A stretch of DNA of 64,000 bases. Origin: a bacterium (lineage in GTDB: Bacteria; Cyanobacteriota; Vampirovibrionia; Gastranaerophilales; Gastranaerophilaceae). The translations under genes and the position numbers were made by a program. A model generated the notes under the pieces. That model had not been told where the DNA came from and made no database searches. It saw only the letters and a list, made by a program, of their open reading frames with translations. This document shows, piece after piece, positions 44,904 to 54,655 of this stretch (positions are counted from its first letter, which is position 1; the number at the start of each line of letters is the position of its first letter). Location: assembly GCA_017536545.1 (NCBI GenBank), contig JAFXHF010000020.1, positions 1 to 64,000 on the forward strand, written 5' to 3'.

Positions 44904-44932
44904 GTCATTGCGAGCATAGCTTCGCAATCTCA
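44904..44932. repeat. REP-like palindrome (GTCATTGCGAG...CGCAATCTC)
   Basis: ATTGCG and AGC pair with GCT and CGCAAT around ATA with one bulged T, between the prepilin stop and its terminator. The flanks GTCATTGCGAG and CGCAATCTCATC match a palindrome family found dispersed in many unrelated bacteria. Confidence 0.55.
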
Positions 44933-44970
44933 TCAAAGAGAGTTAATAATTTAAAGTTTAAATACTTTAG

Positions 44971-45006
44971 AACAGAGAAGACCAAAAGTCTTCTCTGTTT
45001 TTTTAT
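44971..45006 (+). terminator. Terminator of prepilin paralogue 2
   Basis: Twelve-base stem AACAGAGAAGAC / GTCTTCTCTGTT, loop CAAAA, then seven T. Confidence 0.93.
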
Positions 45007-45069
45007 TTATCATTGCATTTACGCCCTATTCGTGCTAAACTTTGGACACAGAAGGGAAATGAGGTGGAT

Positions 45070-46092
45070 ATGGTAGATCTTAAAATCTATCTTGATAAGG
45101 ATATTAATCAAGATTTAATTAAGTCAAAAAAAATTGCCGTTATTGGATTTGGTTCTCAAGGTTATGGACAATCAATGAACCTTAAAGATTCTGGTTGCGA
45201 CGTTGTTTTGGGTTTAAGACAAGGCGGAAAATCTGATATAAAAGCTAGAGATTACGGATTAAAAACAATGTCTATTGAAGAGGCTGTAAAATGGGCTGAC
45301 ATCGTTCAAATTCTTATCCCAGATGAAATCCAAGCAAAAGTTTATGAAGAACAAATAAAACCGAATATGAGAGCTGGACAATACTTAATGTTCTCTCACG
45401 GTTTTAATATTCACTACAAAAAAATCGTACCACCAGCAGATATCAATGTAATTATGGTAGCTCCAAAAGGTCCTGGACATACTGTTAGAAGTCAATACCA
45501 AGAAGGCAAAGGGGTTCCTTCTTTGATTGCAATTTATCAAGATGCAACAGGCGATTCAAAAGAAGTTTCTCTATCTTACGCTTCAGCAATTGGTGCAGGC
45601 CGAGCTGGAATAATTGAAACAACATTTAAAGAAGAAACAGAAACAGACCTTTTTGGGGAACAAGCAGTAATTTGTGGTGGCGTTTCAGCTTTAATGAAAG
45701 CAGGATTTGAAGTTCTAACAGAAGCTGGATATTCTCCGCATATGGCATATTTTGAAGTTCTACACGAAATGAAATTAATTATAGACCTTGTTAACCAAGG
45801 CGGTTTAGCTGATATGCGTTACTCAATTTCTAATACCGCAGAATATGGAGATATGACCCGTGGGCCAAAAGTGATTGGCGAAGAAGCTAAAAACGCTATG
45901 CGTAAAATATTGAAAGATATTCAATCTGGAGCATTTGCTGAAGAATTCACCTCAGAAATGGCTTCAGGTTGTGCTAATTTCAATAAATTAAGACAAGAAA
46001 ATGCAAACCACCCAATAGAAAGAACTGGGGAAGAAATTCGCTCATCTTTTGCTTGGGGTCGAGATAAAATTATTAACAAAGACAAGAATTAA
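45070..46092 (+). CDS. ilvC: Ketol-acid reductoisomerase
   Basis: Second step of valine, isoleucine and leucine synthesis; NADPH- and magnesium-dependent. 340 residues from the ATG at 45070, which has GAGGTGG just upstream; a longer frame from 45013 has no support. [17 protein letters not shown] at about 26-42 is the nucleotide-binding loop. [10 protein letters not shown] and the acidic metal ligands ([13 protein letters not shown]) follow. Class I length. No ilvBN or ilvD is adjacent. Confidence 0.96.
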   Translation: MVDLKIYLDKDINQDLIKSKKIAVIGFGSQGYGQSMNLKDSGCDVVLGLRQGGKSDIKARDYGLKTMSIEEAVKWADIVQILIPDEIQAKVYEEQIKPNMRAGQYLMFSHGFNIHYKKIVPPADINVIMVAPKGPGHTVRSQYQEGKGVPSLIAIYQDATGDSKEVSLSYASAIGAGRAGIIETTFKEETETDLFGEQAVICGGVSALMKAGFEVLTEAGYSPHMAYFEVLHEMKLIIDLVNQGGLADMRYSISNTAEYGDMTRGPKVIGEEAKNAMRKILKDIQSGAFAEEFTSEMASGCANFNKLRQENANHPIERTGEEIRSSFAWGRDKIINKDKN

Positions 46093-46106
46093 AAAAGGAT
46101 AAAATT

Positions 46107-46943
46107 ATGTTCAACACAGAAGATTTATACGAAGTTGTGATATTCTCAATCGGCGATACAAAAGCTGGGACAAAAATGGGTAAATTACAGTTGAGAAACA
46201 CTGAAGATGATACCATTTTGAACTGCATTCTTTGGGAAGAAACCCTAAATCGTTTCGATAGCAAAATTTTCAGAACTGGCAATTTAGTTCGTATAGTTTC
46301 AGCTAGCTTCAATGAAAAATTCAACAATTGTCTTGTTTCAGCTCTTGAACTAGTTAAAGAAGCTAAACTAGGCTTAGATGAAGCTCAAATCGAACAATAC
46401 TGGGCAAAATTACAAAGCTATATTAACAAAATCCAAGACGAAAAACTTAGAAATTTTGTAGCTGAACAATTTGCAAAATACGAAAAAGAATTTAAAATTA
46501 TGCCAGCCGCAAAACTTATGCACCACAACTATATTGGCGGTCTTTTGGTTCATACAGTTGAATGTGCAGAATTTGCAGAACTAAACTTGGCAAAATTCAC
46601 ATATAAAACAAACGAAGATGAAATATACGCTGCGTGTATTTTACACGATTTTGGTAAAATCTTTGAATATACAATCGATACTGAAACTGGTCTTATTGAT
46701 TATGCTCCAAACTTCAGAGAAGAATGGATTTCTCACTCTCAGTATGGTTTTACAACTTGTATGAGTGCAGGTTTTAAATCTGTAGCTAAAATGATTGCAG
46801 CTCACCACGGTAGAGCTGATTGGGGTGCTATTATCGATTTAGACCAAAAAGATTTGGAACCAGAATTATATTTAATCCACTTCATCGATAATTTATCTGC
46901 AAAATTTGGCAAAATAAGTACTAGATTACTTGAAAAAGCATAA
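46107..46943 (+). CDS. YhaM-type 3'-5' exoribonuclease (OB fold plus HD domain)
   Basis: 278 residues. The N-terminal 90 residues look like an OB fold (GTKMGKLQLRNTEDDTILNC). The C-terminal part is an HD hydrolase with HHNYIGGLLVHTVECAEFAE, ILHDFGKIFEY at about 178-188, and AAHHGRADWG. This order matches the YhaM family. It starts 14 bases after ilvC and is likely co-transcribed with it. Confidence 0.85.
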   Translation: MFNTEDLYEVVIFSIGDTKAGTKMGKLQLRNTEDDTILNCILWEETLNRFDSKIFRTGNLVRIVSASFNEKFNNCLVSALELVKEAKLGLDEAQIEQYWAKLQSYINKIQDEKLRNFVAEQFAKYEKEFKIMPAAKLMHHNYIGGLLVHTVECAEFAELNLAKFTYKTNEDEIYAACILHDFGKIFEYTIDTETGLIDYAPNFREEWISHSQYGFTTCMSAGFKSVAKMIAAHHGRADWGAIIDLDQKDLEPELYLIHFIDNLSAKFGKISTRLLEKA

Positions 46944-47082
46944 AATCAATGCCATATGACGAAATGTAAATTATTTGAAAAAAGTTTTACGTTGTGAAAC
47001 ATTTTGAGTCATGGAGCATGTTTTTATGCTAAATTAAAGACATAGGATATATTTAAGAATAGTTTTAGTAAGGAGATAATGA

Positions 47083-47751
47083 ATGTCTGAATACTTGAGC
47101 AAGGAAGAGATTAAACAATGGAGAAGCTCATTAGAAAAGATTACGTTAGAGGAATTTGCTGCTAGATTAGGGAAAAAAGTAGAAGAAAAAAAAGAAACTA
47201 ACGATCTTATCGACATAGTTCTTCACGGAAAACCAGTTATTTCTGAAGAATTGAGCTGGTCTTCTTCTAAAGTTGAAAGATTAAGTTCAATCGCTGACAG
47301 AGCGTACGAAAAAGAAAAAGAATTGTACGTTTCACCATTCTCAGCACAAAACCTTAAAATAGATGAAGAAAAACCTGCAAAAGAAACTAAAGTTTCTGAA
47401 CCAGTTGCTAAAAAAGAAGTTGCTAAAAAAGCTCCAAAAGCAAAAGCTCCTTCTAAAAAATCAGAAAAAACAGTTGCTGCAGCTAAAGAAATTATTTCAG
47501 AAGTTCAAACAGGCGATTCTCTAAGAGATGAAGTTAGAGTAGTATTCAAAAAAGCTCTTACAGACAGAGAACAAAAAGTATTTGATTACTTTGCAGCTAA
47601 CAAAAATAAAATTGTTTACGCTAAAGATTTGGCAACATTATTAGACTTGCCACGTGATTATGTATACAAATATATCAAAAATCTTAGAGCTAAAATTGAT
47701 GGAGAAGCACTTAAAAACGCAGATAAAGGCGGATTTGTACTTACTCTGTAA
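47083..47751 (+). CDS. Basic, possibly DNA-binding protein with a Lys/Ala linker
   Basis: 222 residues. A helical N-terminus (SLEKITLEEFAARLGKK) is followed by a histone-H1-like linker at about 105-150 made of Lys, Ala and Pro (KKEVAKKAPKAKAPSKKSEK). The C-terminal 70 residues look like a winged helix (TDREQKVFDYFAANKNKI, DLPRDYVYKYIKNLRAKI). I infer a nucleoid-associated or regulatory DNA-binding role. AAGGAG precedes the ATG; promoter TTGAGT near 47009 with a TATGCTAAAT-type -10. Confidence 0.55.
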   Translation: MSEYLSKEEIKQWRSSLEKITLEEFAARLGKKVEEKKETNDLIDIVLHGKPVISEELSWSSSKVERLSSIADRAYEKEKELYVSPFSAQNLKIDEEKPAKETKVSEPVAKKEVAKKAPKAKAPSKKSEKTVAAAKEIISEVQTGDSLRDEVRVVFKKALTDREQKVFDYFAANKNKIVYAKDLATLLDLPRDYVYKYIKNLRAKIDGEALKNADKGGFVLTL

Positions 47752-47773
47752 GATATTTAAGTCACAAAATACT

Positions 47774-47808
47774 AAAAGACCGACAATTAAATGTCGGTCT
47801 TTTTATTT
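47774..47808. terminator. Bidirectional terminator
   Basis: Twelve-base stem AAAAGACCGACA / TGTCGGTCTTTT with a six-base loop. It serves the gene ending at 47751 and touches the stop of the minus-strand prepilin gene. Confidence 0.88.
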
Positions 47809-48492
47809 TCTACGTACGTGATCAATATTTTGGTTTTGTAAAACTACATAAGCACAACCCCAACCCGATTTTGGCAAACCACACTTTTTATATAAAGAAT
47901 CAGGTGCTCCACCAGGGTAAAAACCACCGTCCCTATACTCAAACATATACAAATCTCTGCCAATGACGTTTGGCATAGCTTTTCCATTTACATCTACATA
48001 AAACCAAGCAATCGTTTGGTAATAATTATCTGCGGTAATAGGTGTTGCAAACCAAACAGAACTACCGTTTAACAAAACAAATTTATAGGTTCTTTTATCT
48101 GTTCTGTAGCTCTTACTATTGGCATCAATTGAGCCATCCAAATGTTTATATTGACTAACTGGAACACATAATCCCTTTGTGTCAGAAGTTCCACAATCAA
48201 CTGCTACTTTTAAAAAAGGTTTCAATCGACTAGCCATTAACTTTACAGAAGCTTCATTCCAGCCTAAATCCCAGCTTCCAATTTCTCCATATTCATCTTC
48301 AGACATTCTGATAGCTTGAGACATAATTGATTGAAATGCTCTAAGTTTAGTAGCTGTACGTTTACCTTCTATTTTTAGCATCAGATTAGGTACTGTCATA
48401 GCAGCCACAACCCCAATAATTCCAAGCGTAATTAACACTTCCGCAAGTGTAAAACCAAAATTAGAATTATTGAGCCAACTCTTTTTAAACAC
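47803..48492 (-). CDS. Prepilin-like protein, divergent member
   Basis: 229 residues from a GTG at 48492, which has GGAGG nine bases upstream; the frame also opens at 48567 but that stretch contains the promoter-like sequence. The leader MFKKSWLNNSNFG is followed by FTLAEVLITLGIIGVVAAMT. The globular part differs from the other two but keeps FYVDVNGKAMPNVIGRD, the DVNG-x-x-PN-x-x-G-x-D pattern common in this lineage's pseudopilins. Ends with a basic tail. Confidence 0.83.
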   Translation of the reverse strand: MFKKSWLNNSNFGFTLAEVLITLGIIGVVAAMTVPNLMLKIEGKRTATKLRAFQSIMSQAIRMSEDEYGEIGSWDLGWNEASVKLMASRLKPFLKVAVDCGTSDTKGLCVPVSQYKHLDGSIDANSKSYRTDKRTYKFVLLNGSSVWFATPITADNYYQTIAWFYVDVNGKAMPNVIGRDLYMFEYRDGGFYPGGAPDSLYKKCGLPKSGWGCAYVVLQNQNIDHVRRK

Positions 48493-48629
48493 AACAAATA
48501 ACCTCCAAACTTCTATATACAGTAAACCACAAATATAGTTTAAGAAATGTAACAAAAGAATTAACACCTGAAATAATGACTTTTCAAAATACTTTATTAA
48601 ATTATAGAGAGTAATATGGAGAGCAGATT

Positions 48630-48914
48630 ATGGTACACGGCGTAAACGGACCAAACGGTATTAACAATGATGTAAAAATCAAATTAAATAATGTTGAAAC
48701 AACTACAACAAGCGTCAATAGTGCTTGGGGTGATGGTTTTGCTTCTACAAATGGCGTTTCAGTTGAAAGAAACATCCCAGGTTTAGATGCACTACTTAAT
48801 AAATTCGGGTTTGAGACTCCAGCGTACGAAAAAAACATTGCACAACTAACAATTGACGACAGATATTACATTCCAGATCAACCATTTGTTGATAACGAAT
48901 TATGCGAAGTTTAA
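48630..48914 (+). CDS. Small protein of unknown function
   Basis: 94 residues. Polar, Asn/Gly-rich N-terminus (VHGVNGPNGINNDVKIKL) and a more compact second half (PGLDALLNKFGFETPAYEKN). GGAGAG precedes the ATG and a terminator follows. No signal peptide and no family recognised. Confidence 0.6.
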   Translation: MVHGVNGPNGINNDVKIKLNNVETTTTSVNSAWGDGFASTNGVSVERNIPGLDALLNKFGFETPAYEKNIAQLTIDDRYYIPDQPFVDNELCEV

Positions 48915-48936
48915 AGAAAAGGAAGAAAATAACAAC

Positions 48937-48969
48937 AAAAAGAGCCAGTGGAAACACTGACTCTTTTTT
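48937..48969. terminator. Bidirectional terminator between a small gene and rpmA
   Basis: AAAAAGAG-C-CAGTG / CACTG-A-CTCTTTTT with one C-A mismatch and the loop GAAA; A and T runs on both sides. Confidence 0.85.
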
Positions 48970-48987
48970 AATTCTATTATTTACAGA

Positions 48988-49242
48988 CTACTGAGCGTAA
49001 ACACTAACTTGTTTTCTGTCACGTCTGTGAGGTTCGAATTTAACTACACCGTCAACTAATGCAAATAATGTATCATCTGAACCAATACCTACATTGTTAC
49101 CAGGGTGAATTTTTGTTCCTCTTTGTCTTACTAGGATATTACCAGCTTTAACAACTTCGCCACCGAATTTTTTAACGCCTAAACGCTTAGCTTCGGAGTC
49201 ACGGCCGTTACGGGTAGATCCCATCCCTTTCTTATGTGCCAT
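48988..49242 (-). CDS. rpmA: 50S ribosomal protein L27
   Basis: 84 residues, [20 protein letters not shown] at the N-terminus, which reaches the peptidyl-transferase centre. There is no cleavable N-terminal extension of the kind found in Firmicutes. Directly downstream of rplU, as usual. Confidence 0.98.
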   Translation of the reverse strand: MAHKKGMGSTRNGRDSEAKRLGVKKFGGEVVKAGNILVRQRGTKIHPGNNVGIGSDDTLFALVDGVVKFEPHRRDRKQVSVYAQ

Positions 49243-49287
49243 TTTTCATTTTCTCCTTTTTACTTGTGTACCTTAACGATTTTAGAC

Positions 49288-49638
49288 TTATTCAGCTGCT
49301 GTTTCTTCTGAAGCTGATTTTTTAGCAGAAGTTCTGATTTTAGAAATCATAACTCTTGTAAAGCCTTGTCTGTGGCCTTGTTTTTTTCTGTAACCTTTTT
49401 TAGGTCTTTGTTTGTAAACGATAATCTTTTTAGCTCTGTCATGTAACATGATTTTACCTTCAACTGAAGCACCAGCTACATATGGTTGACCAACTTTAGA
49501 TTTTTTACCGTTTACTATCATAACGATATTATCAAAAACTACTTTTGAATCTTTTTCGCCATCTAGTAATTCAATATCAACGTAACGACCTTCTTCTACT
49601 TGATATTGTTTTCCGCCAGTTTCGACTATTGCGTACAT
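49288..49638 (-). CDS. rplU: 50S ribosomal protein L21
   Basis: 116 residues with YAIVETGGKQYQVEEGRY at the start and KRPKKGYRKKQGHRQGF near 78-94, both L21 signatures. The C-terminal Ala/Ser/Lys/Glu tail is about 12 residues longer than the shortest family members. First gene of the rplU-rpmA unit. Confidence 0.97.
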   Translation of the reverse strand: MYAIVETGGKQYQVEEGRYVDIELLDGEKDSKVVFDNIVMIVNGKKSKVGQPYVAGASVEGKIMLHDRAKKIIVYKQRPKKGYRKKQGHRQGFTRVMISKIRTSAKKSASEETAAE

Positions 49639-49718
49639 ATCTATTTCCTTTCATTTGGGGTTTCGTACCCTGTTAATGGGGTTTTAAAAACGATTGACCC
49701 GAGTAATCACGTAAAAGT

Positions 49719-49747
49719 ATTATCACCCACTCAAAACCTGATGTCAA
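49719..49747 (-). promoter_or_regulatory. Strong sigma-70-type promoter of rplU-rpmA
   Basis: On the minus strand a perfect TTGACA (49747-49742), a 17-base spacer and GATAAT (49724-49719) preceded by TG. It predicts a leader of about 75 bases before rplU that contains small GGGGTTT-type pairings, possibly a site for autogenous control. Confidence 0.75.
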
Positions 49748-49807
49748 GTAGTTTTAATATTTATTAACTTTGTTGTTATAGCCTATTGTTTGGAGTATGA
49801 TAGATTT

Positions 49808-51142
49808 ATGATGTTTAGTAGGGATGAGTTAATAGAAATTACGGGAGCAATTGTACTAAAGGACGAAATTTCGTCTCTGAAAACTCTTGCAATTTCGACA
49901 GATACACGAACAATCAAAGAGACAGATATCTATTTACCCTTAAAAGGAGCTTCATTTGATGGTGAAAGTTTTATAGATAAAGCCCTTGAAGCTGGAGCTT
50001 TGGCTTATTTTACAACCAATGAATGTATCTTTGAAGATGCAAAACTTGTGCTAAAAGTCGAAAACACTTTGAGTGCATATTTAAAATTAGCTCAGTACCA
50101 TAAAAGCAAATTGAATCCTATCACTATTGGTATCACAGGAAGTTCAGGAAAAACCACAACAAAAGAAATTGTTTATTCCGTATTGAACGAAAAATTTAAA
50201 ACACATAAAACTTTTTCAAACCACAACAATGAAATTGGATTTTGTCAAACTATTTTATCAATGCCAACTGATACCGAAGCTCTAATTGTTGAAATGGGTA
50301 TGAGAGGATTAGGTGAAATTGAACTTATCTCGACTCATCTTAACCCAGATTATGCTATAATTACAAATTCTGGAACAGCACACGTTGGCAGACTTGGAAG
50401 CCTTGATAATATTGCAATTGCTAAGTGTGAAATAACTAAAGGCTTAAAACAAAACGGAACATTTATCGCATTAGATCAAGAAATTATAAAAAAACATGTT
50501 CAATTCAATGGTGAAAAAATCTATTACACACTAAAAGATGTTGAAATAATAGAAAAATCTCAATCGTATTCAAAATTCAAATATAAAAATGAGATTTATG
50601 AATTGAACGTTGATGGGGATTACAACATAGAAAATTCGCTTTCAGCTATTGAATTAGGCCTAAAACTAGGGATGACGCCTGATGAAATTCGCCAAGGCTT
50701 AGCATCATATCACCCAATAGAAAAACGTTGGGAAGTTGAAGAAATTAAAGGTATTAAATTTATCAACGATAGCTACAATGCAAATCCTGATTCTATGAAA
50801 GCTTCAGTAAAAGCATTTATTGAAAATTATCCAAACCCTCTGGTTATCCTAGGAAATATGGGTGAACTTGGAGAAAACGAAGTTCAATATCATAAAGAAG
50901 TTGGGGAATATTTAGCAAAATTAAATTACAAAGTTAAATATTTAACTGTAGGAAATTTGGCCAAAGAAATTGGAAAAATATTAACATCAAAAAATATTGA
51001 TGTATCAAGCTTTGACTCAAATTCTCAAGCTGCTTGTTACATTCTTGAAAATTTGAATAACAGTTATACAATATTTTTAAAAGCGTCACGTTCAATGAAA
51101 TTTGAACAAATTTTAGAAGAGATAAAAAAGAGGGATATATAA
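49808..51142 (+). CDS. murF: UDP-N-acetylmuramoyl-tripeptide--D-Ala-D-Ala ligase
   Basis: Adds D-Ala-D-Ala to the peptidoglycan precursor. About 444 residues from the ATG at 49808; a TTG at 49790 would add six residues but GGAG lies inside them. ATP loop GITGSSGKTTTKEIV at about 110-124, and INDSYNANPDSMKAS near 318-332 is the Mur-ligase C-terminal signature. First gene of murF-mraY-murD-ftsW-murG. Confidence 0.94.
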   Translation: MMFSRDELIEITGAIVLKDEISSLKTLAISTDTRTIKETDIYLPLKGASFDGESFIDKALEAGALAYFTTNECIFEDAKLVLKVENTLSAYLKLAQYHKSKLNPITIGITGSSGKTTTKEIVYSVLNEKFKTHKTFSNHNNEIGFCQTILSMPTDTEALIVEMGMRGLGEIELISTHLNPDYAIITNSGTAHVGRLGSLDNIAIAKCEITKGLKQNGTFIALDQEIIKKHVQFNGEKIYYTLKDVEIIEKSQSYSKFKYKNEIYELNVDGDYNIENSLSAIELGLKLGMTPDEIRQGLASYHPIEKRWEVEEIKGIKFINDSYNANPDSMKASVKAFIENYPNPLVILGNMGELGENEVQYHKEVGEYLAKLNYKVKYLTVGNLAKEIGKILTSKNIDVSSFDSNSQAACYILENLNNSYTIFLKASRSMKFEQILEEIKKRDI

Positions 51143-51145
51143 ACT

Positions 51146-52126
51146 ATGATAATGGTTACAATTGCATTCTTGCTAGGGATGATTTTATGTATGCTTTTTG
51201 GCGTACCATACATTGATATGCTTAGAAAAAGGATGATTGGACAATACGTTAAAGATGTTGCTCCTGAAAGCCACGCAAAAAAACAAGGAACCCCGACAAC
51301 AGGTGGTGTATTTATCATTGTTGCTGTAGTTTTGGCGTCAATAACAACATTACTTTTAGCACAAAAAATGACCACTATTGCATTAATTACAATTATGACT
51401 CTTATATTCTACACATTTGCAGGATTTCAAGATGATTACATAAAAATAAAAAACAAAGGCAACGACGGTTTAACCGCTAGAGGTAAGCTGTTCAGACAAA
51501 TTGCTATTGCTTTATTGCCAACATTATTTTTGATTATTACAAATCCAAATGCTTGTACTTTCTCTGTAGGGAGTCTTGTGCTTGATTTGAAATGGTTTTA
51601 TCCGTTCTTTGCAGTATTTATCATCACTGGAGCTTCTAACGCTTATAACTTAACTGACGGTTTAGATGGTTTAGCAGCAGGATGTGGTATCCCTGCATTT
51701 ATTGCCTGTGCATTGATATCACTTTCTCTAGGTGAAGTAGAATTAGCAATTATTTCAGCGGCAGTTGCTGGTGGCTTATTAGGATTCTTAAAATTCAACA
51801 AACCAAAAGCTGAAGTATTTATGGGTGATACTGGTTCGCTCGCAATCGGAGGACTTTTAGGAACGCTTGCAATTCTTGGCAAGTTCGAATTTTTACTAAT
51901 ATTTATTGGTGGAGTTTTTGTAATCGAAACACTATCTGTAATAATACAAGTTATTAGTTTTAAAACCACAGGAAAAAGAGTTTTTAAAATGGCTCCTATC
52001 CACCATCACTTTGAAAAATTGGGATGGGATGAAAAGAAAGTTGTTTTAGTATTTTCATTGATTTCACTAATTTTATCTGTAATTGCAGTAGGATTATTTG
52101 CAGCATTCGGTAGAGGGTTATTATAA
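51146..52126 (+). CDS. mraY: Phospho-N-acetylmuramoyl-pentapeptide-transferase
   Basis: Transfers the pentapeptide sugar to undecaprenyl phosphate, making lipid I at the inner membrane. 326 residues, about ten helices. KKQGTPTTGGVFII near 49-62, NAYNLTDGLDGLAAG near 171-185 with catalytic Asp, and PIHHHFEKLGWDE near 286-298. AGAGGG upstream, four bases after murF; overlaps murD by one base. Confidence 0.97.
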   Translation: MIMVTIAFLLGMILCMLFGVPYIDMLRKRMIGQYVKDVAPESHAKKQGTPTTGGVFIIVAVVLASITTLLLAQKMTTIALITIMTLIFYTFAGFQDDYIKIKNKGNDGLTARGKLFRQIAIALLPTLFLIITNPNACTFSVGSLVLDLKWFYPFFAVFIITGASNAYNLTDGLDGLAAGCGIPAFIACALISLSLGEVELAIISAAVAGGLLGFLKFNKPKAEVFMGDTGSLAIGGLLGTLAILGKFEFLLIFIGGVFVIETLSVIIQVISFKTTGKRVFKMAPIHHHFEKLGWDEKKVVLVFSLISLILSVIAVGLFAAFGRGLL

Positions 52127-53469
52127 TGGGAATTTTAGGAAAAAAAGTTTTAGTTCTAGGTTTATCTAAAAGCGGTATAGCCGCAGCTAAATTTGCTAAA
52201 AAACACGGTGCAATCGTTTACCTTTCTGAAGGTAAGTACGTAGAAGAAGAAAATAAAGGTAAAGTTGCCGAGTTAGAAAGCTTAGGAATTAAAGTTGAAT
52301 ACGGTGGTCACTCTGATGAGTTCATTGTTAATGCTGAAGTTGTTATTACAAGCCCTGGAATTCCACCTCATAGCGAAATTATCCAAAGGATTAGAAAACA
52401 CAACATTCCTGTAATCTCAGAATTAGAACTTGCTTACAGAGAATGTGATATTCCATTTATAATAATCACTGGAACAAATGGTAAAACGACGACAACTGCC
52501 CTTACTGAACACATATTAGCAAAAACTCTACACGCTAAAGCTTGCGGTAATATTGGTCAACCACCTTGCAACATCGCAGATGAAAACTTAGACTATTTTG
52601 TATGCGAAGCAAGTTCATACCAGCTAGAAATGAGCCCATCATTAAAACCATTTATCTCAGTCTGGACAAATTTCACACCTGATCATATAGACTGGCACCA
52701 AGGTTTAGAAAATTATTTCAGTGCTAAAGCAAAAGTATTTAAAGAACCTCAAGCACCTAAATACAGTGTGCTTAATGCTAAAGATGAAAAACTAATGGAA
52801 TTCTCACAACAAGCAGATGGCGAAATTTTCTACTTTGCAGGAAATATAGGTAACAACTGTTGTTATGTTGAAAATAACGAAATAATTTATAAAAAAGATG
52901 GCAATAGCGAAGCAATAATTAGCCTATCTGATTGTCCATTAATTGGTGAGCATAATTACCAAAATATTATGTGTGCAATTATTTGTGCAAAATTAACTGG
53001 AGTTGCCAACGAAACAATTAAAAATGCAATAATGGAATTTAAAGCTCCAGCTCATCGCCTTGAAAAAATCACACAAAAAAACGGAATTACATTCTACAAC
53101 GATTCAAAGGCTACAAATCCAGAAGCTGCAATAGTTGCAATAGATTCATTTAACGATACAGATGTTGTTTTAATCGCTGGTGGTAGAGACAAAAACACAG
53201 ACCTTACAGAGTTCTGCCAATCTGTAAAAAAACATATCAAAACAGTAATTTTAATTGGAGAAGCAACTAACAGATTTGAGGAAAATTTAAAAGCAAATGG
53301 ATTTTCAAACATCATAAAAGAAGAAACTATGCAAAGTGCAATTGATAAAGGAATAGAACTACACCCTGACGTAGTATTACTATCACCTGCTTGTGCAAGT
53401 TTCGATATGTTTACAAGTTATGAAAATAGAGGAGAAGTATTCAGAGATTATGTCTTATCGAGAGTATAG
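52126..53469 (+). CDS. murD: UDP-N-acetylmuramoylalanine--D-glutamate ligase
   Basis: Adds D-glutamate to UDP-MurNAc-Ala. 447 residues, the normal length. Rossmann-like N-terminus (VLVLGLSKSGIAAAKFA), ATP loop ITGTNGKTTTTALTEHIL near 117-134, and FYNDSKATNPEAAIVAI near 321-337. The start overlaps mraY; the end overlaps ftsW by 20 bases. Confidence 0.97.
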   Translation: MGILGKKVLVLGLSKSGIAAAKFAKKHGAIVYLSEGKYVEEENKGKVAELESLGIKVEYGGHSDEFIVNAEVVITSPGIPPHSEIIQRIRKHNIPVISELELAYRECDIPFIIITGTNGKTTTTALTEHILAKTLHAKACGNIGQPPCNIADENLDYFVCEASSYQLEMSPSLKPFISVWTNFTPDHIDWHQGLENYFSAKAKVFKEPQAPKYSVLNAKDEKLMEFSQQADGEIFYFAGNIGNNCCYVENNEIIYKKDGNSEAIISLSDCPLIGEHNYQNIMCAIICAKLTGVANETIKNAIMEFKAPAHRLEKITQKNGITFYNDSKATNPEAAIVAIDSFNDTDVVLIAGGRDKNTDLTEFCQSVKKHIKTVILIGEATNRFEENLKANGFSNIIKEETMQSAIDKGIELHPDVVLLSPACASFDMFTSYENRGEVFRDYVLSRV

Positions 53470-54655
53470 ATCCCCAAAAAGACAAGCAAGAGAACGAAAA
53501 GAACGCAGAAAAAGAAAAATTAACAATTCTGACGTTATATTGTCGTCTGCTGACCACTCGTTGATTGTTATAGTTATTTTCCTTGTTGTTATAGGATTAT
53601 TAGCAATCTTTTCAGCAACCGCTCCAAAATGCCTAAGAGAAGGCGTTAATCTTGCAACATTCTTAGTTAAACAATTATTATATGTTGGAGTTGGATCATT
53701 TGCTCTAATATTTTTTGCACACTTTTTTGATTACAAAAAGCTTGAAAAATATAACAAGCCATTCTTGTGGTTTGTTATTGCACTCCTCATAATCCTACAA
53801 TTTACACCACTTGGAGTTACTATAAATGGTGCAAAACGATGGATTAACCTAGGTATAATACAATTACAACCTTCCGAATTTGCAAAGCCATTATTTTGTA
53901 TGCTTTTAGCAACACTATTTAAAGATAAAATCAACTTAAACACAATGCTAAAAAACCTTGGTATAGTTATACCTATGCTTGTAATTATATTACTGGTATT
54001 AAAACAGCCTAACCTTAGTATGGCCGTCATACTTTCTATGACAACTTTAGCTCTATACATAGCAGGGCGAGGGTCGTGGATACCGATTTGGATAGGAAGT
54101 GGAGTTCTTGGAGCTGGGATACTTACAATGCTACCAAAACTTTTACACGGATACCAGATGGACAGAATTACAGTTTGGTTAAATCCAGGTAGTGATGCTT
54201 TAGGTAAAGGTTATAATATTATCCAATCACTAATTGCATTTGCAACAGGAGGTTTTAGCGGTACTGGATATGGAAGCTCTATTCAAAAATTAGCCTATCT
54301 TCCTGAATGCCACACAGACTTTATTTTTGCAATTATAGCAGAAGAATTCGGATTTCTTGGTTGCGTTTTTGTGGTAGGTTTGTTTGTAGCACTAGTACAT
54401 AGAGGTATGAGAATTGCCAAACGTTGTCCAGACATGTACGGAAAACTTTTAGCAATCGGTATAACCTTTGTATTTGGATTCCAAGGATTTTTGAACATGT
54501 CTGTAGCTAGTTCACTCTTACCAGTTACTGGGGTCACTTTACCATTCATAAGCTACGGTGGGACATCAATAATCGTATCATTAGCTATGATTGGTATATT
54601 ACTAAATATTTCTAAGCAAAGAATAAAAAGAATAAGGACTGAAAATGAACAATAA
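53450..54655 (+). CDS. ftsW: FtsW, SEDS-family septal peptidoglycan polymerase
   Basis: 401 residues from the ATG at 53450; longer frames reach into murD. A basic cytoplasmic N-terminus (YREYRSPKRQARERKERRKR) precedes about ten helices. LQPSEFAKPLFCML near 139 and ECHTDFIFAIIAEEFGFLG near 285-303 are SEDS hallmarks, as is VTGVTLPFISYGGTS near 360. Placement between murD and murG argues for FtsW rather than RodA. Confidence 0.93.
   Translation: MSYREYRSPKRQARERKERRKRKINNSDVILSSADHSLIVIVIFLVVIGLLAIFSATAPKCLREGVNLATFLVKQLLYVGVGSFALIFFAHFFDYKKLEKYNKPFLWFVIALLIILQFTPLGVTINGAKRWINLGIIQLQPSEFAKPLFCMLLATLFKDKINLNTMLKNLGIVIPMLVIILLVLKQPNLSMAVILSMTTLALYIAGRGSWIPIWIGSGVLGAGILTMLPKLLHGYQMDRITVWLNPGSDALGKGYNIIQSLIAFATGGFSGTGYGSSIQKLAYLPECHTDFIFAIIAEEFGFLGCVFVVGLFVALVHRGMRIAKRCPDMYGKLLAIGITFVFGFQGFLNMSVASSLLPVTGVTLPFISYGGTSIIVSLAMIGILLNISKQRIKRIRTENEQ

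Noticed and set aside
44952-44959. TAAAGTTT as a fourth sigma-28 -35 box
   Set aside because: No GCCG core follows at 10-13 bases and it lies between a stop codon and a terminator.
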